This document shows positions 27,468 to 36,469 of a stretch of DNA of 64,000 bases, piece by piece (the first letter of the stretch is position 1; every line of letters begins with the position of its first letter). This DNA comes from Uliginosibacterium sp. 31-16. GTDB taxonomy: Bacteria; Pseudomonadota; Gammaproteobacteria; Burkholderiales; Rhodocyclaceae. Below the pieces are notes generated by a model. The model was given only the letters and a program-made list of their open reading frames with translations, searched no databases and was not told the origin of the DNA. The DNA lies in assembly GCF_030730865.1 (NCBI RefSeq), contig NZ_JAVALZ010000004.1:176420-240419 (forward strand), read 5' to 3'. Position numbers and translations under genes: made by a program.

Positions 27468-29303
27468 ATGACCACGCATCCGGGCCGACGCGGATTCGCA
27501 CGACTGCTGGCCAGCGCAGCGCTCATCTGCGGCATCTGGCTGCAGACTGCCTGCACCCATCAGACCCATGCCCCGGCCGCGCCCCCGACAATCCACACCT
27601 CAACCACCCTGCCGGACCATCCGCGCCTGATCGCCACCACGCCCGACTGGCAAACCCTGGCACAGCGCCGCGCGACCGACCCCGATCTCAACCGTCTGGT
27701 CGAACTGCTGCTGGAACGCGCCCGCACCGATCTGAAGCGCGACCCCGTCGAACGCAAGCTGGAAGGCCGCCGCCTGCTCGGTGTGTCGCGCGAATTCATC
27801 CGCCGCAGCCTGCTGTGGTCCTTCGCGTATCGTGTCACCAGCGACCGCGTCTTCCTCGACCGCGCCCGGCGCGAGATGCTTGCGATGTCCGCCTTCCCGG
27901 ACTGGAACCCGAGTCACTATCTGGATGTCGCCGAAATGACTGCCGGCCTGGCGCTCAGCTACGACTGGCTGTATCACGATCTGAGCAGCGAGGACCGCCA
28001 TACGATCCGTCGCGCCATCATCGACAAGGGGATTGCTCAGGCGCGCCAGGGCCACAAGACTTTCACGATGACCCACAACTGGGGCCAGGTCTGCATCGGC
28101 GGCATGGTGCTGGGCGCACTCGCCGTCGAAGAGGACGAGCCAGCGCTCGCAGCCGACCTGCTCGCAGCGGCAAAGAAAAACGCCTTCACCGCGCTCGACG
28201 CGTACAAGCCGGACGGCGTTTACCCCGAAGGCCCGGGCTACTGGAGCTATGGCACGACCTACGAAACCCTGCTGATCGCCGCCCTGCGCAGCAGCCTGAA
28301 TACCGACTGGAACCTGCTGGAAGCACCGGGGCTCAAGCGCAGCGCCGAATTCTTTGCCCACGCCGTCGGCCCCACCGGCAAACAGCACAACTTCGCCGAT
28401 GCAGGCGAAGGCCAGGACATCGCCCCGCCCCTGTTCTATCTGGCGCGCGAACTGCAGCAGCCCGCCCTGATCGACGCCAAGCGCCAGATGATCCGCAACA
28501 AGCAAGGCCTGAGTGAGCGCTACGCGCCGCTGATCGCCCTGTGGTGGCCCGGCCCCGCAAAAGCCCAGCCCGTGCCGCTCCACTTCTCGGGTCAGGGCCC
28601 GCAGCCGGTGGCGATCTGGCGCTCCTCCTGGACCGACCCGAACGCGCTCTACTTCGCCATCAAAGGCGGCGGAGCGGCGCACAACCACGCCCACATGGAT
28701 GGCGGCAGCTTCATCCTCGATCTGGATGGCGTGCGCTGGGCCAAAGACCTGGGCATGCAGGACTACAACAGTCTGGAAAGCCGCGGCATCGACCTGTGGA
28801 ATATGAAACAGGCCTCACCACGCTGGCAGGTCTTCCGCCTGGGCAATGCCGCGCACAACACGCTATCCATCGACGACAGCCTGCACAATGCAGCCGGCAT
28901 GGCCACGCTGCGCATGCAGGGCTCTCAGGAGGCGCAGCTCGATCTGACCCCGCTGTTCCTGCCCGGCCAGCTCAGCCAGGCCACGCGCACCGCCCGTGTC
29001 GAAGGCAGCCTCGTCAGCCTCAGCGATGCGATCAGCGGCGCCCGGCCCGGCAGCGAAATCCGCTGGGCCATGAATACCGAAGCGGCGATTACCCTGGACG
29101 GCAGCACCGCCACCCTCAGACAAGCGGGCAAAACCCTGCATGTGCGCTTTACCGGGACGCCCCTCACGCTGGAAGTCATCGATATTTCAAAACCGCGTGC
29201 GGACTTCGACGCCGCTAACCCGAACACCCGCCAGCTCGTCGCCCGGACACGCGCCGGGGCCGATGGCAGCGGGCGCCTGAACGTGCATTTCTCGCGGGAC
29301 TGA
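27468..29303 (+). CDS. Heparinase II/III-family polysaccharide lyase, lipoprotein
   Basis: A 611-residue predicted surface or periplasmic lipoprotein (N-terminus RLLASAALICGIWLQTACTH with lipobox QTAC). Residues about 45-340 form the helical toroid of the heparinase II/III superfamily with FPDWNPSHYLDVAEMT and the catalytic-region THNWGQVCIGGM. Residues about 370-600 are the C-terminal beta-sandwich with the signature GGAAHNHAHMDGGSFILDLD and WAKDLGMQDYNSLE. Family members eliminate uronate-containing polysaccharides or oligosaccharides, giving unsaturated uronates. Substrate (alginate oligomer, heparinoid or other) cannot be read from sequence. The adjoining uronate catabolism genes support the role. 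Confidence 0.85.
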   Translation: MTTHPGRRGFARLLASAALICGIWLQTACTHQTHAPAAPPTIHTSTTLPDHPRLIATTPDWQTLAQRRATDPDLNRLVELLLERARTDLKRDPVERKLEGRRLLGVSREFIRRSLLWSFAYRVTSDRVFLDRARREMLAMSAFPDWNPSHYLDVAEMTAGLALSYDWLYHDLSSEDRHTIRRAIIDKGIAQARQGHKTFTMTHNWGQVCIGGMVLGALAVEEDEPALAADLLAAAKKNAFTALDAYKPDGVYPEGPGYWSYGTTYETLLIAALRSSLNTDWNLLEAPGLKRSAEFFAHAVGPTGKQHNFADAGEGQDIAPPLFYLARELQQPALIDAKRQMIRNKQGLSERYAPLIALWWPGPAKAQPVPLHFSGQGPQPVAIWRSSWTDPNALYFAIKGGGAAHNHAHMDGGSFILDLDGVRWAKDLGMQDYNSLESRGIDLWNMKQASPRWQVFRLGNAAHNTLSIDDSLHNAAGMATLRMQGSQEAQLDLTPLFLPGQLSQATRTARVEGSLVSLSDAISGARPGSEIRWAMNTEAAITLDGSTATLRQAGKTLHVRFTGTPLTLEVIDISKPRADFDAANPNTRQLVARTRAGADGSGRLNVHFSRD

Positions 29304-29348
29304 ACCTGCCGGAAAGGCGGTACGGCGGCGGAGCAGCCGCACCAACAA

Positions 29349-29466
29349 CCTGCCTGCAGACCCGCATCTGACGGGCCTCTCCGGTCATGCATGATGGAGA
29401 AGTCCGCCAGCACTTCATCTGCAGGCATGCAGCCTGAAGAACAAGACTGCATGCGGCTTTTCAGCC
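29349..29466. repeat. Intergenic palindromic repeats, locus E
   Basis: Two or three units between convergent genes. The first starts CCTGCCTGCAGACCCGC (29349). The last (29425-29466) begins GCATGCAGCCTGAAGAAC and ends GCATGCGGCTTTTCAGCC, so that CTGAAgA faces cTTTTCAG. Confidence 0.6.
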
Positions 29467-29491
29467 ACCTTGATATGGCACGATCCGGTTC

Positions 29492-30964
29492 TCAGGCGTA
29501 ATGGGCGATGGTCGCGCGCGCCCCTTCCTTGCCCAGGCAGGCCAACGCCAGCATCAGCTCCGTGCGGAAACCGGCATGCGTCGCCAGCGCTGGCGGGAAA
29601 ATCTCCTCCAGCCCAAGCAGTGCGTCCAGCAGCGCCGCGTCATTGCCGGCCCCCTGCGCGGCCAGTTCGCCGAGCTTGGCCGCCATGGGGTCGTTGATCT
29701 CGTAGCTCAGTCCGGCATCCGAGCGCCGCTGCAGGAAACGCATCCAGGCCGCCACCGCGAGGGCCAGCCGGCGGTACGAAGCGCCGGCGGCGATGCGGTC
29801 CGCAATCGTTCCGAGCAGGCGCGGCGGCAGCTTGAGGCTGCCATCGGAGGCGATCTGCATGGTCTTGTGCTTGAGCGCCGGATTGGCATAGCGCATCAGC
29901 AGCTGATCACGATAGGCCGCACGGTCGAAGCTGTCCGGCACGCTCAGCGTCGGTGCGATTTCCTCGCTCATCATGGCGTGGATCAGTTTGAACATGGCGG
30001 GGTCGGCAATCGCTTCATCCACCGTTTCAAAGCCGCCCAGCACGCCCAGATAGGCCATCGTCGAGTGAGTGCCATTCAGCATGCGCAGCTTGGCCAACTC
30101 ATACGGAATCACATCGTCGACCAGCATGGCGCCAACCTTCTCCCAAGCCGGACGGCCGGACGGGAAGTCGTCCTCGATCACCCACTGGCGGAAGGATTCA
30201 CCCGGCACCGGCCAGGCATCGACACAGCCCGTGATGCGCGCCACGGTATCGCGGATCTCGTCGGTGGTCGCCGGCACGATGCGATCAACCATGGTGCAGG
30301 GAAAGCGCACCGACTCCGCAACCCACTTGCCCAGTTCGGCATCGATGGCTTCCGCATACTGGACAACCACCTTGCGCAGAATCCTGCCGTTGTGCGCCAG
30401 ATTGTCGCAGGACAGGACCGTGAAGGGATTGTCGCGGCGGCTGCGCAAGGCCGCCACGAGATAGCCCGGCACGCTTCGGGGCGCATCCGGATGGGCCAGA
30501 TCGTGCTGGATGGCCGGATGATTGAAGTCCAGGCCGTTGGTTTTGGCATCGTAGCAATAGCCTTTTTCGGTAACGGTCAGCGACACGATGCGCACACGCG
30601 GGTCGCGCATCTGGGCCAGCACTTCGGCCTGCTGGCGCGGCGCGACCAGCACCTTGCGGATCGCACGCACGATTTGCACCTGCTGGCCATCGCGGTCACT
30701 GGTCAGCACGCTGTACAGATTGTCCTGCTCGGCCATCACCTGCTGCATGGCCGGCTCATCCAGCACCGTCACACCGCAGATGCCCCAGTCGCCACCGGCC
30801 GCCAGCATGGCCTGCTCTGTATAGATGGCCTGGTGCGCACGGTGGAAGTTGCCCAGGCCGAGATGAACGATGCCGATGGCCGGCTCGCCAAGCTCGCCCC
30901 CCAGCAGATGGGCTTGCAGGGCGGGCAGTTGTGCAGCCCCCAGACGCGGCAGTGAAGTACTCAT
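29492..30964 (-). CDS. uxuB: Fructuronate reductase / mannitol dehydrogenase family
   Basis: A 490-residue NAD-dependent polyol/uronate dehydrogenase. N-terminal Rossmann motif IGIVHLGLGNFHRAHQAIYT; catalytic lysine and Asn/His in KLRMLNGTHSTMAYLG (K-x4-N-x2-H), diagnostic of the long-chain mannitol dehydrogenase family. The family includes mannitol 2-dehydrogenase, tagaturonate and fructuronate reductases. Because it is divergent from a mannonate dehydratase gene and shares its regulatory region, D-fructuronate to D-mannonate (UxuB) is the likely reaction. Start ATG 30964. Confidence 0.88.
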   Translation of the reverse strand: MSTSLPRLGAAQLPALQAHLLGGELGEPAIGIVHLGLGNFHRAHQAIYTEQAMLAAGGDWGICGVTVLDEPAMQQVMAEQDNLYSVLTSDRDGQQVQIVRAIRKVLVAPRQQAEVLAQMRDPRVRIVSLTVTEKGYCYDAKTNGLDFNHPAIQHDLAHPDAPRSVPGYLVAALRSRRDNPFTVLSCDNLAHNGRILRKVVVQYAEAIDAELGKWVAESVRFPCTMVDRIVPATTDEIRDTVARITGCVDAWPVPGESFRQWVIEDDFPSGRPAWEKVGAMLVDDVIPYELAKLRMLNGTHSTMAYLGVLGGFETVDEAIADPAMFKLIHAMMSEEIAPTLSVPDSFDRAAYRDQLLMRYANPALKHKTMQIASDGSLKLPPRLLGTIADRIAAGASYRRLALAVAAWMRFLQRRSDAGLSYEINDPMAAKLGELAAQGAGNDAALLDALLGLEEIFPPALATHAGFRTELMLALACLGKEGARATIAHYA

Positions 30965-31018
30965 GTGACAGGCCTTTCCAGTGGATTGATCGGATTTGTC
31001 CTGCGGCTCAAAATCCGC

Positions 31019-31047
31019 TTGAACATACTAATATGTTAGTATAGTAT
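31019..31047 (+). promoter_or_regulatory. manD promoter with operator in the spacer
   Basis: TTGAAC (31019-31024), exactly 17 bases, TAGTAT (31042-31047) make a good sigma-70 promoter about 100 bases before manD. The spacer is occupied by the 18-bp palindrome ATACTAATATGTTAGTAT (31025-31042). A second, overlapping palindrome, AACATA/TATGTT, spans 31022-31037. Repressor binding here would block RNA polymerase and could also affect divergent uxuB. Confidence 0.65.
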
Positions 31048-31145
31048 CATTTCAAAATCACGTTTGCGAGCGTTCAGCCCCGGACAAACAGCTTGCCCGG
31101 TATGCAGAACGCTTCACCCCGCCACAGGATGAAAGGCCCGCCGCA

Positions 31146-32351
31146 ATGAAGATTACTCACGCCGAAGTCATCGTGACCTGCCCCGGCAGAAACTTCGTCA
31201 CTCTCAAGATCGTCACCGACCAAGGCGTGCACGGGCTGGGGGATGCCACCCTGAACGGGCGAGAACTCTCGGTCGCTTCCTATTTGCGCGATCACATCTG
31301 CCCCCTGCTGATCGGCCGCGACCCGCGCCGTATCGAAGACACCTGGCAATATCTCTATAAAGGCGCCTACTGGCGCCGCGGCCCGGTCACCATGTCGGCC
31401 ATCGCAGCGGTGGACATGGCACTGTGGGACATCGCCGGCAAGATGGCCAACATGCCGGTCTACCAGTTGCTGGGCGGCGCCTCACGCGAACACGTGATGG
31501 TCTACAGCCACGCCACCGGCCGCGATATTCCGGAAACCCTGGATGCCTTCGCCCGGTATCAGGACAAGGGCTTCAAGGCGATCCGCGCCCAGTGCGGCGT
31601 ACCGGGCATGAAATCAGTGTATGGCGTATCCAAGGGCGGCGCCTACGAGCCGGCCACCAAGGGCTGGCCGGAGGAACAATCCTGGTCCACCGAAAAATAT
31701 CTCGATTTCGTCCCCAAACTGTTTGAAGCCGTACGCGACCGCTTCGGCTTCGAACCGCACCTGCTGCATGACGTGCACCATCGTCTGACGCCCATCGAGG
31801 CCGCTCGCCTGGGGAAATCAATCGAGGACTACCGCCTGTTCTGGCTGGAAGACCCGACCCCGGCGGAAAACCAGGACGCCTTCCGCCTGATCCGCCAGCA
31901 CACGGTCACGCCGATCGCCGTCGGCGAAGTCTTCAACAGCATCTGGGACTGCAAACAGCTGATCGAAGAACAGCTGATCGATTACATCCGCACCACCATC
32001 ACCCACGCCGGCGGCATCACCCACATGCGCCGCATTGCAGACTTCGCCGCGATGTATCAGGTGCGTACCGGCAGCCACGGACCATCGGATCTGTCACCGG
32101 TCTGCATGGGCGCGGCCCTGCATTTCGACCTGTGGGCGCCGAACTTCGGCATGCAGGAATACATGGGTTACCACGCCGAAACGATGGAGGTCTTCCAGTG
32201 CGCCTGGTCGTTCAAGGACGGCTTCATGCATCCCGGCGACGCCCCCGGTCTGGGCGTGGAAATCGACGAAAAACTCGCCGCGAAATTCCCCTACGAACCC
32301 GCCTACCTGCCGGTTGCCCGGCTGGAAGACGGCACGCTGTGGAACTGGTAG
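31146..32351 (+). CDS. manD: D-mannonate dehydratase, enolase superfamily (ManD)
   Basis: Dehydrates D-mannonate to 2-keto-3-deoxygluconate. The 401-residue protein belongs to the ManD/RspA subgroup. Metal ligands D209, E235 and E261 are present (HDVHHRL, WLEDPTP, VGEVFNS), with H211 as catalytic base and the Arg147/Tyr159 pair ([20 protein letters not shown]) that marks efficient mannonate dehydratases. Other landmarks are [21 protein letters not shown] and [20 protein letters not shown]. It is unrelated to UxuA. Lies divergent from uxuB and 142 bases before the TRAP genes, with which it is probably co-transcribed. Confidence 0.93.
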   Translation: MKITHAEVIVTCPGRNFVTLKIVTDQGVHGLGDATLNGRELSVASYLRDHICPLLIGRDPRRIEDTWQYLYKGAYWRRGPVTMSAIAAVDMALWDIAGKMANMPVYQLLGGASREHVMVYSHATGRDIPETLDAFARYQDKGFKAIRAQCGVPGMKSVYGVSKGGAYEPATKGWPEEQSWSTEKYLDFVPKLFEAVRDRFGFEPHLLHDVHHRLTPIEAARLGKSIEDYRLFWLEDPTPAENQDAFRLIRQHTVTPIAVGEVFNSIWDCKQLIEEQLIDYIRTTITHAGGITHMRRIADFAAMYQVRTGSHGPSDLSPVCMGAALHFDLWAPNFGMQEYMGYHAETMEVFQCAWSFKDGFMHPGDAPGLGVEIDEKLAAKFPYEPAYLPVARLEDGTLWNW

Positions 32352-32387
32352 GCGCCAACCCCGCAGCACACAAAGAGTCTGCCCCCC

Positions 32388-32403
32388 CCTCCGCATGCGG
32401 AGG
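32388..32403 (+). other. Perfect palindrome between manD and dctP
   Basis: CCTCCGCATGCGGAGG is fully self-complementary over 16 bases. About 40 bases on, CGCCGGC and GCCGGCG form a second short stem. They may shape the manD-dctP mRNA or mark a processing point; no U tract is present. Confidence 0.4.
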
Positions 32404-32493
32404 CCATCAAAACAGAACAGCAAGTCCGCTCTATCCGTGGCCCCGCCGGCCCGCAGCCGGCGCAACACACCTCACCACACAAAGGAGATTCAC

Positions 32494-33474
32494 ATGAGAC
32501 AAGCAACGCAAGCCATCGCCGCCGCCCTGCTCGCCCTTGGCTGCATGCATAGCGCCCTGGCCCAGCAGAAGATCGAACTGCGTGCAGCCGACTACTGGGA
32601 TGACGAATACCCGACGGTTCGCGGCATGAAGAAGTTCGCCGAACTGCTGAGCCAGCGCACCAACGGCCGCATCACCATGAAGGTGTTCTCGAGCGGCGCG
32701 CTGGGCACCGAGAAGGAAACCCTGGAACAGGTGAAAGTCGGCGCGCTTGATCTGGTGCGGGTCAACATCTCGCCGATGAACAACATCTGCCAGGAAACCC
32801 TGGTCCCGACTCTGCCGTTCCTGTTCAACTCGATCGATCACATGCACAAGGCGCTCGACAGCGCGATCGGCGACGAGATCCTGGCCTCCTGCGAGCCCAA
32901 TGGCTACGTCGGCCTGGCGTTCTACGACAGTGGCGCCCGCTCGATCTACACCAAGAAACCGGTGCGCAACATTGCCGACATGAAGGGGGTCAAGCTGCGC
33001 GTGCAGCAGTCCGATCTGTGGGTCTCGCTGGCGGGCGCAATGGGTGCAAACGCCACGCCGATGCCGATGGGTGAAGTCTATACGGCCTTCAAGACCGGGC
33101 TGGTCGACGCCGCCGAGAACAACATCCCGTCCTACGAAAGCTCGAAGCACTTCGAGGTCGTGAAGTACTACTCGAAGACCGAGCATTCGATGGCCCCCGA
33201 AGTCGTGATGTATTCCAAGCGGATGTGGGACAAGCTTTCTCCCGAAGACCGCAAGATCATCCGCCAGGCCGCCAAGGACTCCGTGCCGTTCCAGCGTCAG
33301 TACTGGGCCGAACGTGATGCCGCGTCCCTGAAGATCGTTCTCGATGGCGGCGCGCAGATCGTTTCCGACGTCAACAAGAAGTCCTTCCAGGACGCCATGG
33401 GCCCGGTCTACGCCAAGTTCGTGACGACCCCGAAGCTCAAGGAACTGGTCAAGCGCGTCCAGGACATCAAGTAA
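32494..33474 (+). CDS. dctP: TRAP transporter substrate-binding protein (DctP family)
   Basis: Periplasmic solute receptor of a TRAP transporter, 326 residues. Signal peptide [24 protein letters not shown]; then [20 protein letters not shown], the conserved ligand arginine region around [20 protein letters not shown], and [23 protein letters not shown], a DctP/UehA hallmark. Sugar-acid-binding members share this pattern. AAAGGAG lies six bases upstream of ATG 32494; the frame is open further upstream but that part overlaps manD. Uronate is the inferred ligand from the neighbouring genes. Confidence 0.95.
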   Translation: MRQATQAIAAALLALGCMHSALAQQKIELRAADYWDDEYPTVRGMKKFAELLSQRTNGRITMKVFSSGALGTEKETLEQVKVGALDLVRVNISPMNNICQETLVPTLPFLFNSIDHMHKALDSAIGDEILASCEPNGYVGLAFYDSGARSIYTKKPVRNIADMKGVKLRVQQSDLWVSLAGAMGANATPMPMGEVYTAFKTGLVDAAENNIPSYESSKHFEVVKYYSKTEHSMAPEVVMYSKRMWDKLSPEDRKIIRQAAKDSVPFQRQYWAERDAASLKIVLDGGAQIVSDVNKKSFQDAMGPVYAKFVTTPKLKELVKRVQDIK

Positions 33475-33485
33475 GCCAATGCCTG

Positions 33486-33508
33486 CCCGGGCGCCTCAGG
33501 CGTCCGGG
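33486..33508 (+). promoter_or_regulatory. Intercistronic hairpin between dctP and dctQ
   Basis: CCCGG/CCGGG and CGCC/GGCG pair around a TCA loop with one unpaired base per side. Such stems commonly stabilise the upstream binding-protein message and reduce read-through to the membrane subunits. Confidence 0.6.
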
Positions 33509-33538
33509 TGGTTCCAAGATGCTGCTGGAGGAATTTCG

Positions 33539-34027
33539 ATGTACAGCAAACTCTGCGCGCGGCTGGCGAAAGCCAGCCTGATGTTCGCCGCCGCCGGACT
33601 GGTGACGATCATCGCATGCGTTCTGTATCAGGTGTTCGGTCGCTATGTATTGAACGACACCCCCACCTGGGCCGAGCAGTTTGCACTGCTGCTGGTCTCC
33701 TACGTCACCATGCTGGGCATGTCCGTCGGCGTGCGTGACTCGGGCCATATCGGCCTGGAATCGTTTCTGGTACTGGCTCCCGACGCCGTACGCCAGAAGC
33801 TGGAACTGGTGATCCACCTGCTGCTGATCTGCTTCGGCAGCGCGATGGTCTATTACGGCAGCATCCTCGCGGTTGACCAGTGGAACGAGCTGCTGCCCAC
33901 GCTGGGAGTTCCGGACGGGGTCCGCTACCTGCCCATCTGCATTTCAGGCGCCATGATCGTGCTGTTCTCGATCGAGCACTTCATCGCCATCATCAACAAT
34001 ACCGAGGTGGAACCAGCATGGCACTGA
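33539..34027 (+). CDS. dctQ: TRAP transporter small membrane subunit (DctQ)
   Basis: A 162-residue protein with four predicted membrane helices, the DctQ topology. Segments begin near KASLMFAAAGLVTIIACVLY, QFALLLVSYVTMLGMSVGV, QKLELVIHLLLICFGSAMVY and YLPICISGAMIVLFSIEHF; the FGRYVLNDTPTWAEQF turn is conserved in the family. ATG 33539 has GGAGG nearby. The stop overlaps the dctM start by ten bases. Confidence 0.92.
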   Translation: MYSKLCARLAKASLMFAAAGLVTIIACVLYQVFGRYVLNDTPTWAEQFALLLVSYVTMLGMSVGVRDSGHIGLESFLVLAPDAVRQKLELVIHLLLICFGSAMVYYGSILAVDQWNELLPTLGVPDGVRYLPICISGAMIVLFSIEHFIAIINNTEVEPAWH

Positions 34028-35313
34028 GCGCAATGACCCTGGCCTTCATCGTCTTCCTGCTTATCGGGGTTCCGGTCGTGTTCTCGATCGGCTTGTGCTC
34101 CCTGGTAACGGTCTTCGTTGCCGGCCTGCCCGGCGAGGTCGTCTTCCAGAAAATGGTGGGGGGAATGCAGGTCTTCTCCTTCCTGGCCATTCCTTTCTTC
34201 ATCTTCGCTGGCGAGCTGATGCTCTACGGTGGCATTGCCGACAAGATCGTGGATTTCGCAAAGGCCGCGGTCGGCCACGTCCGGGGCGGACTGGGCATGG
34301 CCAACGTGGTGGCGTGCACCCTGTTTGGCGGCATTTCCGGCTCCGCCGGTGCCGACGTATCCGCCATGGGTGCGGTGCTGATCCCGGTCATGAAACGCGA
34401 GGGCTACCACGCGGACTACGCGGTCAACGTCACCACTCACGCGGCATTGGTCGGCGTGCTGACCCCGACCAGCCTGAACATCATCATTTTCACCCTCGCT
34501 GCAGGCGGCAAGGTCTCCGTGTTCGACATGATCCTCGCCGGCATCATTCCTGCGGTACTCCTCACCGCCAGCAACCTGATCGCCGCCTACTGGGTCGCCG
34601 TCCGGCGCGGCTATCCGAAGGGGCAGTGGCCGGGCTGGGGAACCGTGCTGAGCACATTCGGCCGCGCGCTGCCCGGGCTCTTCGTGGTGGTGCTGATCCT
34701 CGGCGGAATCCTGTCGGGCATGTTCACCGCCACCGAGTCGGCCTCGGTCGCCGTGCTCTACGCCCTGATCCTGACAGCACTGGTGTATCGCAGTCTGAGC
34801 TGGGACCAGTTCGTGACCGCCTGCGTCAAATCAGTGAAAACCACGGGCGTGGTGCTGGCCCTGATCGGGATTTCGGCCACCTTCGGCTACTTCCTCGCCT
34901 ACTACTCGGTCCCCGCATTGGTCGGCGACTGGATGGGGCATGTGTCCAGTTCGCCCTGGGTCATCTTCCTGCTGGTCAATCTGGCGCTCTTCGTACTCGG
35001 GACCTTCCTCGACATGGCCCCGACCATTCTGGTGTGCACGCCGATCTTCCTGCCGATCTGCATGAAGTACGGCATGGACCCGATCCAGTTCGGCATCGTC
35101 ATGCTGCTCAACTGTGCGCTGGGCCTGAACACGCCACCAGTAGGCACGACCCAGTTCATCGGCTGCGCCATCGCGAAGATCTCGGTAGGTGAGGTAATGC
35201 GCTCGATCCTGCCTTTCTACGGCTCGCTGATCGCCACCATGCTGTTCATCACCTACATCCCGAGCCTGTCGTTGTGGCTGCCACAGCTGGCCCGGGCCAT
35301 GGCTGCGCACTGA
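34018..35313 (+). CDS. dctM: TRAP transporter large permease (DctM)
   Basis: The 431-residue permease subunit that uses a sodium gradient for substrate uptake. It has about twelve hydrophobic segments and the conserved FFIFAGELMLYGGIADKIVD, ANVVACTLFGGISGSAGADV, TESASVAVLYALIL and the late GLNTPPVGTTQFIGC. Overlap with dctQ indicates translational coupling. A GC-rich stem with arms GGGGTTTGCG/CGCAAACCCC at 35334-35367 follows the stop. Confidence 0.95.
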   Translation: MALSAMTLAFIVFLLIGVPVVFSIGLCSLVTVFVAGLPGEVVFQKMVGGMQVFSFLAIPFFIFAGELMLYGGIADKIVDFAKAAVGHVRGGLGMANVVACTLFGGISGSAGADVSAMGAVLIPVMKREGYHADYAVNVTTHAALVGVLTPTSLNIIIFTLAAGGKVSVFDMILAGIIPAVLLTASNLIAAYWVAVRRGYPKGQWPGWGTVLSTFGRALPGLFVVVLILGGILSGMFTATESASVAVLYALILTALVYRSLSWDQFVTACVKSVKTTGVVLALIGISATFGYFLAYYSVPALVGDWMGHVSSSPWVIFLLVNLALFVLGTFLDMAPTILVCTPIFLPICMKYGMDPIQFGIVMLLNCALGLNTPPVGTTQFIGCAIAKISVGEVMRSILPFYGSLIATMLFITYIPSLSLWLPQLARAMAAH

Positions 35314-35333
35314 ACGAGTGCCTGATGGGGTTG

Positions 35334-35367
35334 GGGGTTTGCGTCGCACACCTGTGGCGCAAACCCC
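35334..35367 (+). terminator. Stem-loop after dctM, possible terminator
   Basis: GGGGTTTGCG pairs with CGCAAACCCC around a 14-nt loop. No T tract follows, so termination would be inefficient or Rho-assisted; partial read-through to the GntR regulator gene is possible. Confidence 0.45.
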
Positions 35368-35445
35368 GTCATCCGGCCAAACAGCACAGCCCCTGTACTT
35401 TCAAGGGATAATCTCTTCTTGCCCCTCACCAGACCGACACCTGCA

Positions 35446-36138
35446 ATGCTGCCGCCAGAACTGCTCACGCTCAATCCGAACGAGTCCGTCAATCTGCAGA
35501 TCTACCGTGCCCTGCGTCAGTCCATCGTCAACTGCACCCTGCTGCCGGGTGCCGCCGTGTCCGACAAGGAAATCTCCGAACTCTTCGGCGTTTCGCGTCA
35601 GCCGGTACGCGATGCCTTCATCAAGCTGGCTGGCGCCGGCCTGATCCAGGTGCTGCCACAGCGCGGCACCTTCGTCATGAAGATCTCGCCCAAACGCGTG
35701 CTCAACGGCCGCTTCATCCGAGAAGCGGTCGAAGTCGCCGTGGTCACGAAAGCGGCGGAGGTCATCGACGACGAACAGTTGCTGGCGCTGACCAGCAACA
35801 TCGAGCAGCAAAAGCTCGCCGCGGCCAAGGGCGACATCGCCCGCTTCCTCAGCCTGGACGAGGAATTCCACACCGGCCTGGCACGCAGCATCGACTGCAT
35901 CGAAGCCTGGGAACTGATCGAAGACATCAAGGCCCACATGGACCGGGTGCGCTATCTCAGCCTGGGCGAAATCACGCCTCTGCAGATGCTGATCGCCCAG
36001 CATGCGGCAATCCTCGAAGGCCTGCGCGCACACGATCCGCGCCAGACCGAAGCCGCCATGCGCGCCCATCTGCGTGAAATCCAGCTCTCCTTCGGCCCGA
36101 TCCGCGAGCGCAATCCGGACTGGTTCGAGGCCGAGTAA
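35446..36138 (+). CDS. GntR-family (FCD) transcriptional regulator
   Basis: A 230-residue FadR-subfamily regulator. Winged helix near the N-terminus: LQIYRALRQSIVNCTLLPGA, SDKEISELFGVSRQPVRDAF and LIQVLPQRGTFV. The C-terminal FCD all-helical ligand domain has the metal-binding pattern DEEFHTGLARSI, HMDRVRYLSL and EHxxI-like QHAAILEGL. FCD regulators commonly sense sugar acids and uronates, so this is the probable repressor acting at the manD/uxuB palindrome. Start at ATG 35446, with an upstream in-frame TTG at 35419 as alternative; no clear ribosome site. Confidence 0.9.
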   Translation: MLPPELLTLNPNESVNLQIYRALRQSIVNCTLLPGAAVSDKEISELFGVSRQPVRDAFIKLAGAGLIQVLPQRGTFVMKISPKRVLNGRFIREAVEVAVVTKAAEVIDDEQLLALTSNIEQQKLAAAKGDIARFLSLDEEFHTGLARSIDCIEAWELIEDIKAHMDRVRYLSLGEITPLQMLIAQHAAILEGLRAHDPRQTEAAMRAHLREIQLSFGPIRERNPDWFEAE

Positions 36139-36256
36139 GGACCTGTTCCCCGGGCTGGTCAGGATGCGTAGTCAAGACGAAGAGTGCCGCATCCCGACAA
36201 GGGGCGGGCATGCACACCTGCGGGCAGCCCGTCGGCCAGGCATGCCCCAACAACAG

Positions 36257-36296
36257 CCCGCCTGAAGACCCGCACCGGGCGGACATCTTCAGCATG
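36257..36296. repeat. Intergenic palindromic repeat, locus F
   Basis: One of the clearest single units: CTGAAGA (36262) faces TCTTCAG (36286-36292) and CCGC faces GCGG around a short loop, with GCATGC following. Confidence 0.7.
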
Positions 36297-36402
36297 CATG
36301 CCGGCACAGCCGCGCGCATCAAGGCGCTGCGGACAGATGCCCCGCAAATAGCCGCCACACAAGGCTTCTCAGGCATGAAGCTTGCAGCTCCCGATCGGGC
36401 AG

Positions 36403-36429
36403 GCAAGTTTTCCGGCACACAGCCGTAAA
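36403..36429 (+). promoter_or_regulatory. Candidate sigma-28 (FliA) promoter
   Basis: GCAAGTTT, 11 bases, GCCGTAAA; compare the enteric consensus TAAAGTTT-N11-GCCGATAA, giving six of eight matches in each box and exact spacing. It ends 40 bases before the ATG of the binding-protein gene. It would place the binding protein-cyclase pair in the flagellar regulon. Confidence 0.45.
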
Positions 36430-36469
36430 GAGCTGGAACGTCCGCCCGGATTGCCCCGAAGGAGCTCTC

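Larger units (their letters stand above)
36139..36469. other. Intergenic region upstream of the binding protein-cyclase pair
   Basis: A 331-bp region with no supported gene. It holds a well-paired repeat (locus F) and a sigma-28-like promoter candidate for the following two-gene unit. Confidence 0.5.

Noticed and set aside
29501..30955. A 484-codon open frame antisense to uxuB
   Set aside because: Opposite a definite dehydrogenase with catalytic residues; composition indicates a shadow.
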